A DNA stretch of 64,000 bases, taken from the NCBI GenBank assembly GCA_029256085.1, contig JAQSYP010000010.1:1-64000 (forward strand), written 5' to 3'. This stretch comes from Caryophanales bacterium. Its GTDB lineage: Bacteria > Bacillota > Bacilli > CAJFEE01. Shown piece by piece: positions 28,719 to 39,614 of the stretch (position 1 is its first letter; each line of letters starts with the position of its first letter). The notes beneath the pieces were generated by a model that saw only the letters and a list, made by a program, of their open reading frames with translations, made no database searches and had not been told where the DNA came from. Both the position numbers and the translations under genes were made by a program.

Positions 28719-29627
28719 ATGAGTAATGACAATCAAAGTATGCAAATGGTTATCATAACAGGAATGTCTGGAGCTGGTAAAACTGTTGCAATTCAATGTT
28801 TTGAGGATTTAGGATATTTCTGCGTTGATAACTTACCTCCGACACTACTTTCTAAATTTGTAGATATAATTAAAGAATCTAGAGATAAAATGGACAAAAT
28901 CGCGTTAGTAATGGATTTACGAGGGCGTGACTTTTTCAATAACGTTGTTGATGCATTAAATGAGTTAGAAACGAAGCATTGGGTTAATCCGCAACTTTTA
29001 TTTTTAGATGCTAATGATGCAACAATTGTAAGACGATATAAAGAATCTAGACGAAGTCACCCACTAGCATCAGAAGGTCTGCCTTTAGAAGGAATTAAGA
29101 AGGAACGAGCACTTTTAGAGGAAATTAAGGGAAGATCTCAAACAATAATTGATTCTTCTGACTTAAAACCTAAAGACTTAAGAGAAAAAATTTATGAAAA
29201 ATTTGAAGTGAGTTCAGAAGATACTTTCAGTATAAATGTCGTTTCATTCGGATTTAAATATGGAATCCTTATTGATGCAGATCTAGTTTACGATGTGAGA
29301 TTTTTACCTAATCCATATTACATTGAAACAATGAGACCTAAAACTGGATTAGATAATGAAGTATCATCCTACGTTTTGAAATGGACAGAATCAAAAATGT
29401 TTCTAGAAAAGCTAACTGACTTATTAGATTACATAATACCTTACTATAAACGAGAAGGAAAAAGACAGCTTGTTATTGGAATTGGCTGCACCGGCGGACA
29501 ACATAGATCAGTAACAATTGTTGAGTATTTAAAAGAACATTTCAAAAGTGACTACAGAACGTTAGTTTTTCATCGTGATATTGAAAAAAGGAAGGATAAG
29601 AGCGATGACAAACCAAAAAAATCCTAA
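28719..29627 (+). CDS. rapZ: RNase adapter / nucleotide-binding protein RapZ (YvcJ)
   Basis: A 302-residue P-loop protein: Walker A GMSGAGKT (about 15-22) and the C-terminal RapZ domain with [10 protein letters not shown] (about 250). In E. coli RapZ controls glmS RNA decay; in B. subtilis YvcJ binds nucleotides and influences competence. AAAAGGAGGA precedes the ATG. The 3' end overlaps glmR by 23 bases. Confidence 0.95.
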   Translation: MSNDNQSMQMVIITGMSGAGKTVAIQCFEDLGYFCVDNLPPTLLSKFVDIIKESRDKMDKIALVMDLRGRDFFNNVVDALNELETKHWVNPQLLFLDANDATIVRRYKESRRSHPLASEGLPLEGIKKERALLEEIKGRSQTIIDSSDLKPKDLREKIYEKFEVSSEDTFSINVVSFGFKYGILIDADLVYDVRFLPNPYYIETMRPKTGLDNEVSSYVLKWTESKMFLEKLTDLLDYIIPYYKREGKRQLVIGIGCTGGQHRSVTIVEYLKEHFKSDYRTLVFHRDIEKRKDKSDDKPKKS

Positions 29628-30582
29628 AATAGTTGTCATTGGAGGAGGTAATGGGCTTTCTGTTTTACTTAGAGGTATAAAAAAATACCCTGCAGATATT
29701 ACAGCTATAGTTACTGTTGCCGATGACGGTGGAAGTTCTGGTATCTTAAGAAAAGGATTGAATATACCAGCTCCTGGAGATATTAGGAATGTTCTGGTAG
29801 CTTTGTCAGATGTTGAGCCACTAGTTGAAGAACTATTTCAACATAGGTTTAATTCGGGTGATGGACTAGCTGGGCATTCATTAGGAAATTTACTTATTGC
29901 TGGAATGACTTCTATTACGGGTGATTTTTTTCATGCGATTAGAGAAATGAGTAAAGTTCTAAATGTTAGAGGAAAGGTATTACCAGCTGTAAATAGAGGT
30001 GTAATACTACATGCGCAAATGGAAGACGGATCTATAGTCTCAGGTGAATCAGTTATACCTAAATCTGGCAAAAAAATATCTAGAGTTTACATTACTCCAG
30101 AAGACGTATCTCCTATAAATGAAACACTTAGGGAAATTAAAGAAGCTGATATAATTGTTATTGGTCCGGGAAGCTTATATACTTCTATCCTTCCCAATTT
30201 ATTAGTAAACAAGATAAATGAGACTATAACAAAGTCAAAAGCTAAAGTAGTATACATTTGTAACGTTATGACCCAAAAAGGCGAAACGATTGGTTATACT
30301 GCCGGGGATCATTTAGAAGCAATATATAAACATATACCAGATCTGAGAATTGATACAATAATTGTTAATAGCGAGGAGATACCTGAATCTCTAATTAAAA
30401 AGTATTCTTTGGAAGAATCCGAACCTGTTAAAATAGATTATGATAAACTATTAAATCTTGGAGTAGAAGTAATTGGAAGTCACTTTGTAAGTTACCAAGA
30501 TGGGGTAATTCGACATAACACTAAGCGACTTTCGAAAGTGATTATTAGTCTTCTTAAACAAAGGGTTAACCAAGAATCTTAA
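29605..30582 (+). CDS. glmR: gluconeogenesis/cell-wall precursor regulator GlmR (YvcK)
   Basis: A 325-residue CofD-like protein that binds UDP-GlcNAc and, in B. subtilis, stimulates GlmS to direct carbon to peptidoglycan; it is needed on gluconeogenic carbon. The N-terminal [12 protein letters not shown] and DDGGSSG loops are present. Start ATG 29605 is chosen over 29575 for fit to the family N-terminus and the purine-rich stretch AAGGATAAGAG upstream. It lies between rapZ and whiA as in most Firmicutes. Confidence 0.95.
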   Translation: MTNQKNPKIVVIGGGNGLSVLLRGIKKYPADITAIVTVADDGGSSGILRKGLNIPAPGDIRNVLVALSDVEPLVEELFQHRFNSGDGLAGHSLGNLLIAGMTSITGDFFHAIREMSKVLNVRGKVLPAVNRGVILHAQMEDGSIVSGESVIPKSGKKISRVYITPEDVSPINETLREIKEADIIVIGPGSLYTSILPNLLVNKINETITKSKAKVVYICNVMTQKGETIGYTAGDHLEAIYKHIPDLRIDTIIVNSEEIPESLIKKYSLEESEPVKIDYDKLLNLGVEVIGSHFVSYQDGVIRHNTKRLSKVIISLLKQRVNQES

Positions 30583-30602
30583 TTAATGAACGGAGGCGAG
30601 AC

Positions 30603-31541
30603 ATGTCATTTGCATCGGAAACAAAGAAAGAATTAACCAACCTAGAAGTTAAGGACTGCTGTGCAAAGGCAGAGCTCTCGGCTTTGATAAGAATGAATGG
30701 CTCACTTTCTTTTTCAAATAAAAGATGGGTAATTGACATTCAAACCGAAAACGCTGCAATCGCGAGAAGAATATATTCTTTACTCAAGAGGTTTTATGAA
30801 GTAACAGTAGAACTCATGGTTAGAAAAAAGATGAGACTCAAAAAAAATAATGTCTATATTGTTAGGGTTATTGATAAAGTAGAGAATTTACTTGAAGATT
30901 TAAAAATCTCACAAGGTGGTTTCTCTTTTACTCAAAATATTGATTTAGCCTTAATCAAAAGAAAGTGCTGTAAAAGAGCGTACTTAAGAGGGGCGTTTCT
31001 TGCTGGAGGTTCAGTTAATAACCCTGAAACTTCCTCGTACCATTTAGAAGTATTTTCACTCTATACGGAACACAACGAAGCTATTTGTGAGTTGATGAAT
31101 CAGTTTAAGTTAAATGGCAAAACACTAGAAAGAAAAAAGGGTTTTATAACTTATTTAAAAGAAGCTGAAAAGATTGGTGAATTTCTTAATATCATAGGTG
31201 CTCACCAGTCGCTTCTAAAATATGAAGATGTAAGAATTGTAAGAGATATGAGGAATTCTGTTAATCGTTTAGTTAACTGTGAGACAGCAAATTTGAATAA
31301 AACGATTTCTGCTGCTTTTAGACAAATCGAAAATATAAGATACATTAAGAGAACAGTTGGAATTGACTATTTGCCCGCAAGATTAAGAGAAATTGCTGAA
31401 TTAAGGGTACAGTATGAAGAAGTTAGTTTGAAAGAACTTGGAGAAATGGTTAGCTCAGGGCCAATTAGTAAATCAGGAATTAATCATCGTCTTAGAAAAA
31501 TAGATGAAATAGCAGATAAATTAAGGGCTGAGGAAATGTAA
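30603..31541 (+). CDS. whiA: DNA-binding protein WhiA
   Basis: A 312-residue protein with an N-terminal LAGLIDADG-like fold (two repeats, about 5-190, including [15 protein letters not shown]) and a C-terminal helix-turn-helix (about 215-305, [23 protein letters not shown]). In B. subtilis WhiA binds DNA and affects division and chromosome segregation rather than acting as a nuclease. CGGAGGCG precedes the ATG. Confidence 0.96.
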   Translation: MSFASETKKELTNLEVKDCCAKAELSALIRMNGSLSFSNKRWVIDIQTENAAIARRIYSLLKRFYEVTVELMVRKKMRLKKNNVYIVRVIDKVENLLEDLKISQGGFSFTQNIDLALIKRKCCKRAYLRGAFLAGGSVNNPETSSYHLEVFSLYTEHNEAICELMNQFKLNGKTLERKKGFITYLKEAEKIGEFLNIIGAHQSLLKYEDVRIVRDMRNSVNRLVNCETANLNKTISAAFRQIENIRYIKRTVGIDYLPARLREIAELRVQYEEVSLKELGEMVSSGPISKSGINHRLRKIDEIADKLRAEEM

Positions 31542-31561
31542 AAATACGGGGGGTTTTGAAG

Positions 31562-31813
31562 ATGGAAAAAAAGGTAACGGTTAATTTAAAGTCGGGACTA
31601 CAAGCAAGGGCAGCTTCGAGTTTTGTGCAATCAGCAAACCGGTTTCAATCTGATGTATATATTCAGAAGAATAACATTAAAGTAAATGCTAAATCGATTA
31701 TGGGTTTAATGTCATTAGGTCTTGCGAGAGGTTCGGAAATAATTATCTTTGCTGAAGGTCATGATGAAGCTGTAGCGATTGAAGAGCTAGCTAGATTAGT
31801 GTCGGAAGAGTAA
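31562..31813 (+). CDS. crh: catabolite repression HPr-like protein Crh
   Basis: An 83-residue HPr paralogue. The key difference is visible: SGLQARAAS has Gln where HPr has the catalytic His15, so it cannot carry phosphate in sugar transport, while Ser46 (NAKSIMGLMSL) remains as the HprK target. P-Ser-Crh serves as CcpA corepressor. Start ATG 31562 follows GGGGGG; a TTG two codons earlier is less likely. Confidence 0.95.
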   Translation: MEKKVTVNLKSGLQARAASSFVQSANRFQSDVYIQKNNIKVNAKSIMGLMSLGLARGSEIIIFAEGHDEAVAIEELARLVSEE

Positions 31814-31830
31814 TATATATTTTTTGATTA

Positions 31831-31863
31831 TGACTGTCCATGATGTTGTGGGCAGTTTTTTTA
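31831..31863 (+). terminator. crh terminator
   Basis: ACTGTCC pairs with GGGCAGT (one G-T pair), followed by seven T. It ends the yvcI-to-crh cluster. Confidence 0.75.
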
Positions 31864-31868
31864 TGTCA

Positions 31869-31907
31869 TAAAAACACAAAAAAGTGCTCAAAAACCTTGA
31901 GCACTTT
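31869..31907 (-). terminator. clpP terminator
   Basis: Perfect 11-base arms AAAGTGCTCAA/TTGAGCACTTT. On the minus strand they are followed by a T-rich stretch, just after the clpP stop. Confidence 0.85.
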
Positions 31908-31920
31908 AGCTATTTATTGG

Positions 31921-32517
31921 TTATTTCTTTTGTAAGTCGCTATTAGTGATTACGTGGTCAACTAAACCATATTCTTTTGCTCTATCAGCTGTCATAAAGT
32001 TATCGCGATCAGTGTCCTTCTCAATAACTTCAATTGGTTGACCAGTGAAATCTGACAACATTCGGTTAAGTTTTTCTCTTAAGAATAAAATACGCTTTGC
32101 AGCTATTTCAATTTCAGTTGCTTGACCTTGAGCTCCACCAAGTGGTTGATGGATCATGATCTCACTGTTTGGTAAAGCTAAACGCTTTCCTTTAGCACCT
32201 GCAGAAAGTAAGAAGGCACCCATTGATGCAGCCATCCCAAAACAAATTGTTGAAACGTTTGGCTTAATGAATTGCATCGTATCATATATTGCCATACCAG
32301 CAGTAATAGAACCACCAGGGCTATTTATATATAGAGATATATCCTTCTCAGGATCTTCAGATGCTAAGAATAATAATTGCGATACAATAGAATTAGCAAC
32401 GTGATCATCAATTGGTCCACCAAGCATAATAATTCTATCCTTTAATAAACGTGAATATATGTCGTATGCACGTTCGCCACGACTAGTTTGTTCGATAACT
32501 GTAGGGATTAAATTCAT
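31921..32517 (-). CDS. clpP: ATP-dependent Clp protease proteolytic subunit
   Basis: A 198-residue serine protease that forms a tetradecamer and degrades proteins fed by ClpC, ClpX or ClpE. Ser in GMAASMGAF (about 98), His in MIHQPLGG (about 123) and the downstream Asp (about 172) make the triad. Start ATG follows AGGAGGAATT. Single-gene unit on the strand opposite to its neighbours, with a CtsR-controlled promoter. Confidence 0.98.
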   Translation of the reverse strand: MNLIPTVIEQTSRGERAYDIYSRLLKDRIIMLGGPIDDHVANSIVSQLLFLASEDPEKDISLYINSPGGSITAGMAIYDTMQFIKPNVSTICFGMAASMGAFLLSAGAKGKRLALPNSEIMIHQPLGGAQGQATEIEIAAKRILFLREKLNRMLSDFTGQPIEVIEKDTDRDNFMTADRAKEYGLVDHVITNSDLQKK

Positions 32518-32562
32518 ATCGAATTCCTCCTCATATTTATTATTTTTTATATGTACATCTTA

Positions 32563-32592
32563 ATCTTACACTGATGGTCAAAAAAGGTCAAA
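32563..32592 (-). promoter_or_regulatory. clpP promoter with CtsR operator
   Basis: On the minus strand TTGACC (-35, 32586-32591) and TAAGAT (-10, 32563-32568) are 17 bases apart. GGTCAAA-AAA-GGTCAAA at 32576-32592 (plus strand) is a perfect tandem heptad CtsR operator and overlaps the -35. Heat and protein stress should therefore induce clpP through CtsR release. Confidence 0.93.
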
Positions 32593-32684
32593 CGAAAGAC
32601 ATCGTTATATTATTACAATTAATTTAATAATATAATTACCCTAAATCATTATAACCCTTTTAAAATCTTTTAAAACTAATGTTG

Positions 32685-32713
32685 TTGTATTATTTTGAGC
32701 AATTCCTTATAAT
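32685..32713 (+). promoter_or_regulatory. tRNA-Arg promoter
   Basis: TTGTAT (32685-32690) and TATAAT (32708-32713) are separated by 17 bases and lie 20 bases before the mature tRNA. Confidence 0.6.
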
Positions 32714-32732
32714 AAATTAAACTTTATAATAT

Positions 32733-32806
32733 GTTCCCGTAGCTCAGCTGGATAGAGCAATGGATTCCGGTTCCATGTGCCGCAGGTTCAAATCCTGTCG
32801 GGGACG
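32733..32806 (+). tRNA. tRNA-Arg(CCG)
   Basis: The acceptor stem GTTCCCG pairs with CGGGGAC, with discriminator G. The D-arm AGCTCAGCTGGATAGAGC, anticodon stem ATGGA/TCCAT around the loop TTCCGGT (anticodon CCG, reading CGG) and T-arm GTTCAAATCC are all standard. CCA is not encoded and must be added. A terminator follows, so the tRNA is a single-gene unit. Confidence 0.95.
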
Positions 32807-32814
32807 TTAACAAG

Positions 32815-32847
32815 TAGCTTATGATAAATCTAATCATAGGCTTTTTT
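32815..32847 (+). terminator. tRNA-Arg terminator
   Basis: AGCTTATGAT pairs with ATCATAGGCT (one G-T pair), followed by six T. Repeat copy 2 begins at the very next base. Confidence 0.75.
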
Positions 32848-32954
32848 AGCTATAGGAAAGTATAAACTTCTGCGTAGTTCATACTTTCCTAACGCAGTGC
32901 AACTACGGCTCTGCCGTCGCCCTTAAGGGCTCGGCAATCGCCGAGTTTTCTTTA
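32848..32954 (+). repeat. interspersed three-hairpin repeat, copy 2
   Basis: Starts AGCTATAGG directly after the tRNA-Arg terminator and ends TTTTCTTTA. Hairpin 1 TAGGAAAGTAT/ATACTTTCCTA is perfect. Hairpin 2 is ACGGC-TCT-GCCGT. Hairpin 3 CTCGGC-AATC-GCCGAG plus TTTTCTTT is a perfect intrinsic terminator. Two bases of the linker (AACGCAGTGC instead of AACGCATAAGTGC) are reduced compared with other copies. Confidence 0.92.
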
Positions 32955-33151
32955 TTTATAATATTCCCTAGTGGCTGATATTAGGTCAAATAAATTGTTA
33001 ACTCATTTTATTATAGTTAATATGATATTGAATATATAGAATAAACAAGGAATTATTACTAATACTACAAATAATGTGTAATTTCCATAAAAAGTATAGA
33101 TCATTAGAAACATAAAAATGAAACAGTGTTTCCATCAAGGAGGAATAACCA
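32955..33151 (+). other. gapA upstream region without cggR
   Basis: About 200 AT-rich bases with no supported gene. In B. subtilis the repressor gene cggR stands directly before gapA; no part of a SorC-type regulator is seen here. The gapA promoter must lie in this stretch but no convincing -35/-10 pair or cre site was identified. Confidence 0.6.
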
Positions 33152-34159
33152 ATGGCAATTAGAGTTGGTATTAATGGTTTTGGGCGTATAGGTCGTAACG
33201 TATTTCGTTATGCGATAAAAAATCCAGATATTGAAATTGTCGCTATTAATGATCTTACAGATGCAAAAACGCTTGCTCATTTATTGAAGTTTGACTCGGT
33301 TCATGGGACTTTTGACCAAGAAGTTAGCGTAAGTGGATCGAATATAATTGTAAACGGTAAGGAAATTAAAATTACTGCGGAAAGAGACCCTGCCCAATTA
33401 CCTTGGAAGGAATTAAATACTGACGTTGTAGTTGAGTCAACTGGACGTTTTACAGATAAAAAAGACGCAGAAAAACATATTCAAGCAGGAGCTAAAAAGG
33501 TAATAATTTCTGCACCTGCAACAAATGAAGATATTACAATTGTAATTGGTGTTAACGAGAATAACTATGATGCTAGCACGCATAATATAATTTCGAATGC
33601 ATCTTGTACAACTAACTGCTTAGCGCCACTTGCGAAAATTCTTCATGAGAAGTTTGGTATCCTAAGAGGGATGATCACAACAGTGCATTCGTATACAAAT
33701 GACCAACAAATACTGGACTTACCACATAAAGATCTACGTCGTGCTCGTGCAGCTGCAGAAAGTATAATACCGACATCTACTGGTGCAGCTAAGGCTGTTG
33801 CACTAGTTTTACCTGAACTAAAGGGAAAATTAAACGGCATGGCTATGCGTGTTCCGACACCAAATGTTTCAATCGTTGACCTCGTTTGTGAATTCGATAA
33901 AGAAATTTCGGTTGAAAGTATAAACACTGCATTAGAAGATGCTTCAAATAATAATCTTAAAGGTATATTAGATTACAACGAACTACCACTAGTATCTCGA
34001 GATTATAATGGCAATAAAGCATCATGTACAATTGATGGTCTTTCAACGATGGTAATGGAAGGGAAAATGGGTAAAATTGTTGCTTGGTATGATAACGAAT
34101 CTGGATATTCACACAGAGTTGTTGACCTAATTTTATTTATTGCAACAAAAGGTCTTTAA
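33152..34159 (+). CDS. gapA: glyceraldehyde-3-phosphate dehydrogenase, glycolytic type
   Basis: A 335-residue NAD-dependent enzyme that oxidises glyceraldehyde 3-phosphate. The N-terminal GINGFGRIGRN, the catalytic SNASCTTNCLAP (Cys about 152) and the C-terminal WYDNESGYS are intact. AAGGAGGAA precedes the ATG. It opens the gapA-pgk-tpiA-gpmI-eno block, so it is presumably the glycolytic GapA rather than the gluconeogenic GapB. Confidence 0.97.
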   Translation: MAIRVGINGFGRIGRNVFRYAIKNPDIEIVAINDLTDAKTLAHLLKFDSVHGTFDQEVSVSGSNIIVNGKEIKITAERDPAQLPWKELNTDVVVESTGRFTDKKDAEKHIQAGAKKVIISAPATNEDITIVIGVNENNYDASTHNIISNASCTTNCLAPLAKILHEKFGILRGMITTVHSYTNDQQILDLPHKDLRRARAAAESIIPTSTGAAKAVALVLPELKGKLNGMAMRVPTPNVSIVDLVCEFDKEISVESINTALEDASNNNLKGILDYNELPLVSRDYNGNKASCTIDGLSTMVMEGKMGKIVAWYDNESGYSHRVVDLILFIATKGL

Positions 34160-34225
34160 AATATTTCAATAATAGGTTATTCTAGTTATTGGGAAAAAAT
34201 GGATTATAATTTTTATCATTAATAT

Positions 34226-34266
34226 TAATGGGGGAGGGGAGTGTTCCCTCTCCCTATTGTTTTTTG
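34226..34266 (+). terminator. gapA-pgk intercistronic hairpin
   Basis: A G-rich arm (34227-34240) pairs with a C-rich arm (34244-34258) around GTG, followed by a broken T-run. Its strength suggests partial termination or an mRNA-stabilising 3' end, letting gapA be made in excess of pgk. Which of these occurs is not shown. Confidence 0.65.
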
Positions 34267-34332
34267 GATAAATTTCCTTTAATAACTAAAAATACATAAT
34301 ATGTTTTTCTTTAATCTGAGGAGGATACATAA

Positions 34333-35517
34333 ATGAATAAGAAATCAGTACGTGATATCGATGTTAATGGTAAACGCGTATTTTGCCGTGTTGACTTTAA
34401 CGTACCGATGAACAATGGTGTTGTCACAGACGATACGAGAATTGTTGCTGTATTACCGACAATTAATTATTTAATTGAAAATGGAGCAAAGGTTATATTA
34501 GCAAGTCACCTAGGTCGTCCAAAAGGAAAAGTTGTAGAGGAACTTAGACTAACTCCAGTTGCTGAAAAACTAAGTGAATACATAAACAAAAAAGTTTTAA
34601 AAACAGATGAAGCATTTGGTGAAAGTGTTGAAGCGGCAGTTGCTAAGATGAACGATGGGGATGTTCTATTACTTGAAAATGTACGGTTCTATCCTGGGGA
34701 AGAAGAGAACGATCTAGAATTAGCACAAGCATTTGCTAAGTTCTCTGATATATATGTAAATGATGCTTTTGGTGCTGCGCACCGAGCGCATTCTTCAACA
34801 TCAGGTATTGCAAAGTTTATTCCATCTGTTTCTGGAATGCTTCTTGAAAAAGAGCTAAACGTCCTTGGGAAAGCGTTATCTAATCCTGAAAGACCTTTTA
34901 CTGCAATTGTAGGAGGATCAAAGGTTAAAGATAAGATAGGTGTAATTGAGAACTTACTTGATAAAGTTGACAACTTAATTATTGGTGGAGGCTTAGCTTT
35001 CACGTTTATAAAAGCACAAGGTCATGAAATTGGAAAATCTCTTTTAGAAGAAGATAAGATTGATCTAGCTAAATCTTTTATTGAAAAAGCTAAAGCAAAA
35101 GGTGTTAATTTCTATATGCCAATTGATGCAGTAGTTGCTGACAAATTTGGTGAAGATGCCGACACTTTGGAAGTGGACGTAGATAGCATACCATCTGATT
35201 GGATGGGTCTTGATATTGGACCTAAAACATCAAAATTATATTCTGATGTTATTGCAAGTTCCAAGCTAGTAATTTGGAACGGGCCAATGGGTGTATTTGA
35301 AATTGATAAATTTGCACAAGGAACAAAAACTGTAGCAGAAGCATTAGCTAACTCAACGAATACATATTCAGTTGTTGGTGGTGGGGACTCAGCTGCAGCT
35401 GCTGAGAAGTTTGGTCTAGCTAATAAAATGGACCATATTTCAACAGGTGGAGGAGCGTCTCTTAAATTCATGGAAGGAAAAGAACTTCCTGGAATAGTAG
35501 CTTTAAATGATAAATAA
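34333..35517 (+). CDS. pgk: phosphoglycerate kinase
   Basis: A 394-residue two-domain kinase that makes ATP from 1,3-bisphosphoglycerate. The N-terminal signature [11 protein letters not shown], the HLGRPKGK segment and the C-terminal nucleotide loop [13 protein letters not shown] are present. CTGAGGAGGA precedes the ATG. tpiA follows after 18 bases. Confidence 0.98.
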   Translation: MNKKSVRDIDVNGKRVFCRVDFNVPMNNGVVTDDTRIVAVLPTINYLIENGAKVILASHLGRPKGKVVEELRLTPVAEKLSEYINKKVLKTDEAFGESVEAAVAKMNDGDVLLLENVRFYPGEEENDLELAQAFAKFSDIYVNDAFGAAHRAHSSTSGIAKFIPSVSGMLLEKELNVLGKALSNPERPFTAIVGGSKVKDKIGVIENLLDKVDNLIIGGGLAFTFIKAQGHEIGKSLLEEDKIDLAKSFIEKAKAKGVNFYMPIDAVVADKFGEDADTLEVDVDSIPSDWMGLDIGPKTSKLYSDVIASSKLVIWNGPMGVFEIDKFAQGTKTVAEALANSTNTYSVVGGGDSAAAAEKFGLANKMDHISTGGGASLKFMEGKELPGIVALNDK

Positions 35518-36287
<770 letters not shown>

Positions 36288-36288
<1 letters not shown>

Positions 36289-37823
36289 TGACTAAACAAC
36301 CAGTAATGCTTGTTGTTCTTGATGGTTTCGGCTTAAGGAATGAAACAGAAGGAAATGCAGTTAAACTAGCAAAGAAACCAAACTATGACCGTCTTTTAAA
36401 TGAATACCCGAATTCACAGTTATTAGCTGCAGGTGAGGCTGTTGGTCTACCAGAAGGGCAAATTGGAAATTCAGAGGTAGGACATTTAAATATTGGTGCG
36501 GGTCGAGTAGTTTATCAAAGCCTTACAAAAGTTAATATCTCAATTCGTGATGGTTCATTTGTAAAAAATGACACTCTTGCAAAAGCGATTACATACGCAA
36601 AAGAAAATAATAAAGCACTTCACCTATTTGGTCTTTTATCCAATGGAGGAATACATAGTCACATTAATCATATGTTTGCACTCTTAGAAATGGCTAATGC
36701 TGAAGGTTTAAAAAAGGTTTATATCCACGGTTTCCTGGATGGACGTGATGTTGGGCCTCAAACTGCAAAAACCTTTATTCAACAAACTCTTAATAAAATT
36801 GAAGAACTTGGTGTTGGAGAAATTGCAACGATTTCAGGTCGTTATTATTCAATGGACCGTGATAGAAGATGGGACCGTGTAGAGAAGTCTTACAAAGCAC
36901 TTTGTTGCGGGGAAGGACCTAAATACCGACATCCATTAGAAGTAATTGAAGACTCATATGAAAATGGAATTCACGATGAATTTGTAATTCCTTCGGTTAT
37001 TGTTAGTGAAAACGGTGATCCTGTAGCTACAATTAATAATGAGGATGCAGTTATTTTCTATAATTTCAGACCAGATAGGGCGATTCAGATTTCGAATGCC
37101 TTTACAAATGAGGATTTCCGAGATTTTGATCGTGGAGCAAATCCACCAAAGAACTTACACTTTGTATGCCTAACTCATTTTTCTGAGTCAGTAAATGGAT
37201 ATGTAGCATTTGAACCAACAAATTTAGATAACACTTTAGGAGAAATACTTTCTCAAAACGGGTTAAAGCAATTAAGAATAGCGGAAACTGAGAAGTACCC
37301 ACACGTTACATTTTTCTTTAGTGGTGGACGTGAGAAGGAATTTCCAGGTGAGACAAGAATTTTGATTGATTCACCAAAGGTTGCAACTTATGACCTTATG
37401 CCTGAGATGAGTGCCTACGGTGTATTAGAAGCGTGTATTAAAGAAATTGAAGCAGAAAACTATGATGTTATAATTTTAAATTTTGCAAATTGTGATATGG
37501 TAGGACATTCAGGAAAGCTCGAACCTACAATTAGGGCAGTTGAAGTCGTTGATGAATGTCTAGGCAAGGTTGTCGATGCGTTTACAGCGAAGGGTGGAGT
37601 ATGCCTGATTACAGCTGATCATGGTAATGCAGAAGAAGAAATAGATGAGTCAGGAAACCCGATGACAGCTCATACTTCAAACCCAGTACCACTTATCATA
37701 ACTAAAAAAGGAATTGAAATTCGTGATGGAGGAATTCTAGGAGATCTGGCACCTACAATCCTAGATCTTTTAAATATAGATCAACCTGCTGAAATGAGTG
37801 GAAAAACTTTAATAAAAAACTAA
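36288..37823 (+). CDS. gpmI: 2,3-bisphosphoglycerate-independent phosphoglycerate mutase
   Basis: A 511-residue manganese-dependent mutase interconverting 3- and 2-phosphoglycerate. The metal site DGFGLR (about 11), catalytic Ser in [11 protein letters not shown] (about 62) and the C-terminal metal residues (NCDMVGHSG and TADHGNAEE) are all in place. TTGGAGGGAG lies in the end of tpiA. Length equals B. subtilis Pgm. Confidence 0.98.
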
Positions 37824-39125
<1,302 letters not shown>

Positions 39126-39137
39126 TTTTCACGAATG

Positions 39138-39176
39138 GACATGCCTAACGAAAAAAGTTAGGCATGTTTATACTTT
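39138..39176 (+). terminator. eno terminator
   Basis: Perfect 11-base arms ACATGCCTAAC/GTTAGGCATGT followed by a T-rich tail. Confidence 0.85.
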
Positions 39177-39268
39177 TGTCATAACTTGAGCGTTAGTAGA
39201 GTTGTTTCAATTGGAATTTTATGATAAATTAAATAGTATGGTAGGTTATATATAGGAGGTTCTAAGAT

Positions 39269-39502
39269 ATGCATGCTTTAGTTACAGCTTTATTAATAAT
39301 TTCTTGTATCTCATTAATTGCCCTTGTTTTATTACAGTCTGGTAAATCAGCTGGTTTATCTGGTGCAATTTCTGGTGGTGCAGAACAATTATTCGGTAAG
39401 CAAAAAGCCCGCGGCATCGATGCTGTTTTACACAAAGCAACAATAGTTTCAGCAGTGTTATTCTTCATCTTAGCAATTGCGGTAAGCTTCTTAAAAATAT
39501 AA
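39269..39502 (+). CDS. secG: protein translocase subunit SecG
   Basis: A 77-residue membrane protein with two hydrophobic segments (about 4-24 and 52-75) joined by a glycine-rich loop with [16 protein letters not shown], the SecG hallmark. It assists SecYE and SecA in export. TAGGAGGT precedes the ATG. In B. subtilis estA (yvaK) lies between secG and rnr; here rnr follows directly. Confidence 0.95.
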   Translation: MHALVTALLIISCISLIALVLLQSGKSAGLSGAISGGAEQLFGKQKARGIDAVLHKATIVSAVLFFILAIAVSFLKI

Positions 39503-39505
39503 TGC

Positions 39506-39544
39506 AAAGGCAGTGGCTCCTACAAAGAGTTACTGCTTTTTTTG
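39506..39544 (+). terminator. secG terminator
   Basis: AAAGGCAGTGGCTC pairs with GAGTTACTGCTTT, with small bulges, followed by seven T. Confidence 0.7.
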
Positions 39545-39614
39545 TGTATTTAGGAATGAATAAACTACATAGTGAAATAATTAGTAATAGAGAATAAAAA
39601 AATGAGGTGAGTGT

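Noticed and set aside
39262-39507. 81-codon frame antisense to secG
   Set aside because: SecG is well supported on the plus strand, and the antisense frame has no ribosome site and no recognisable sequence.
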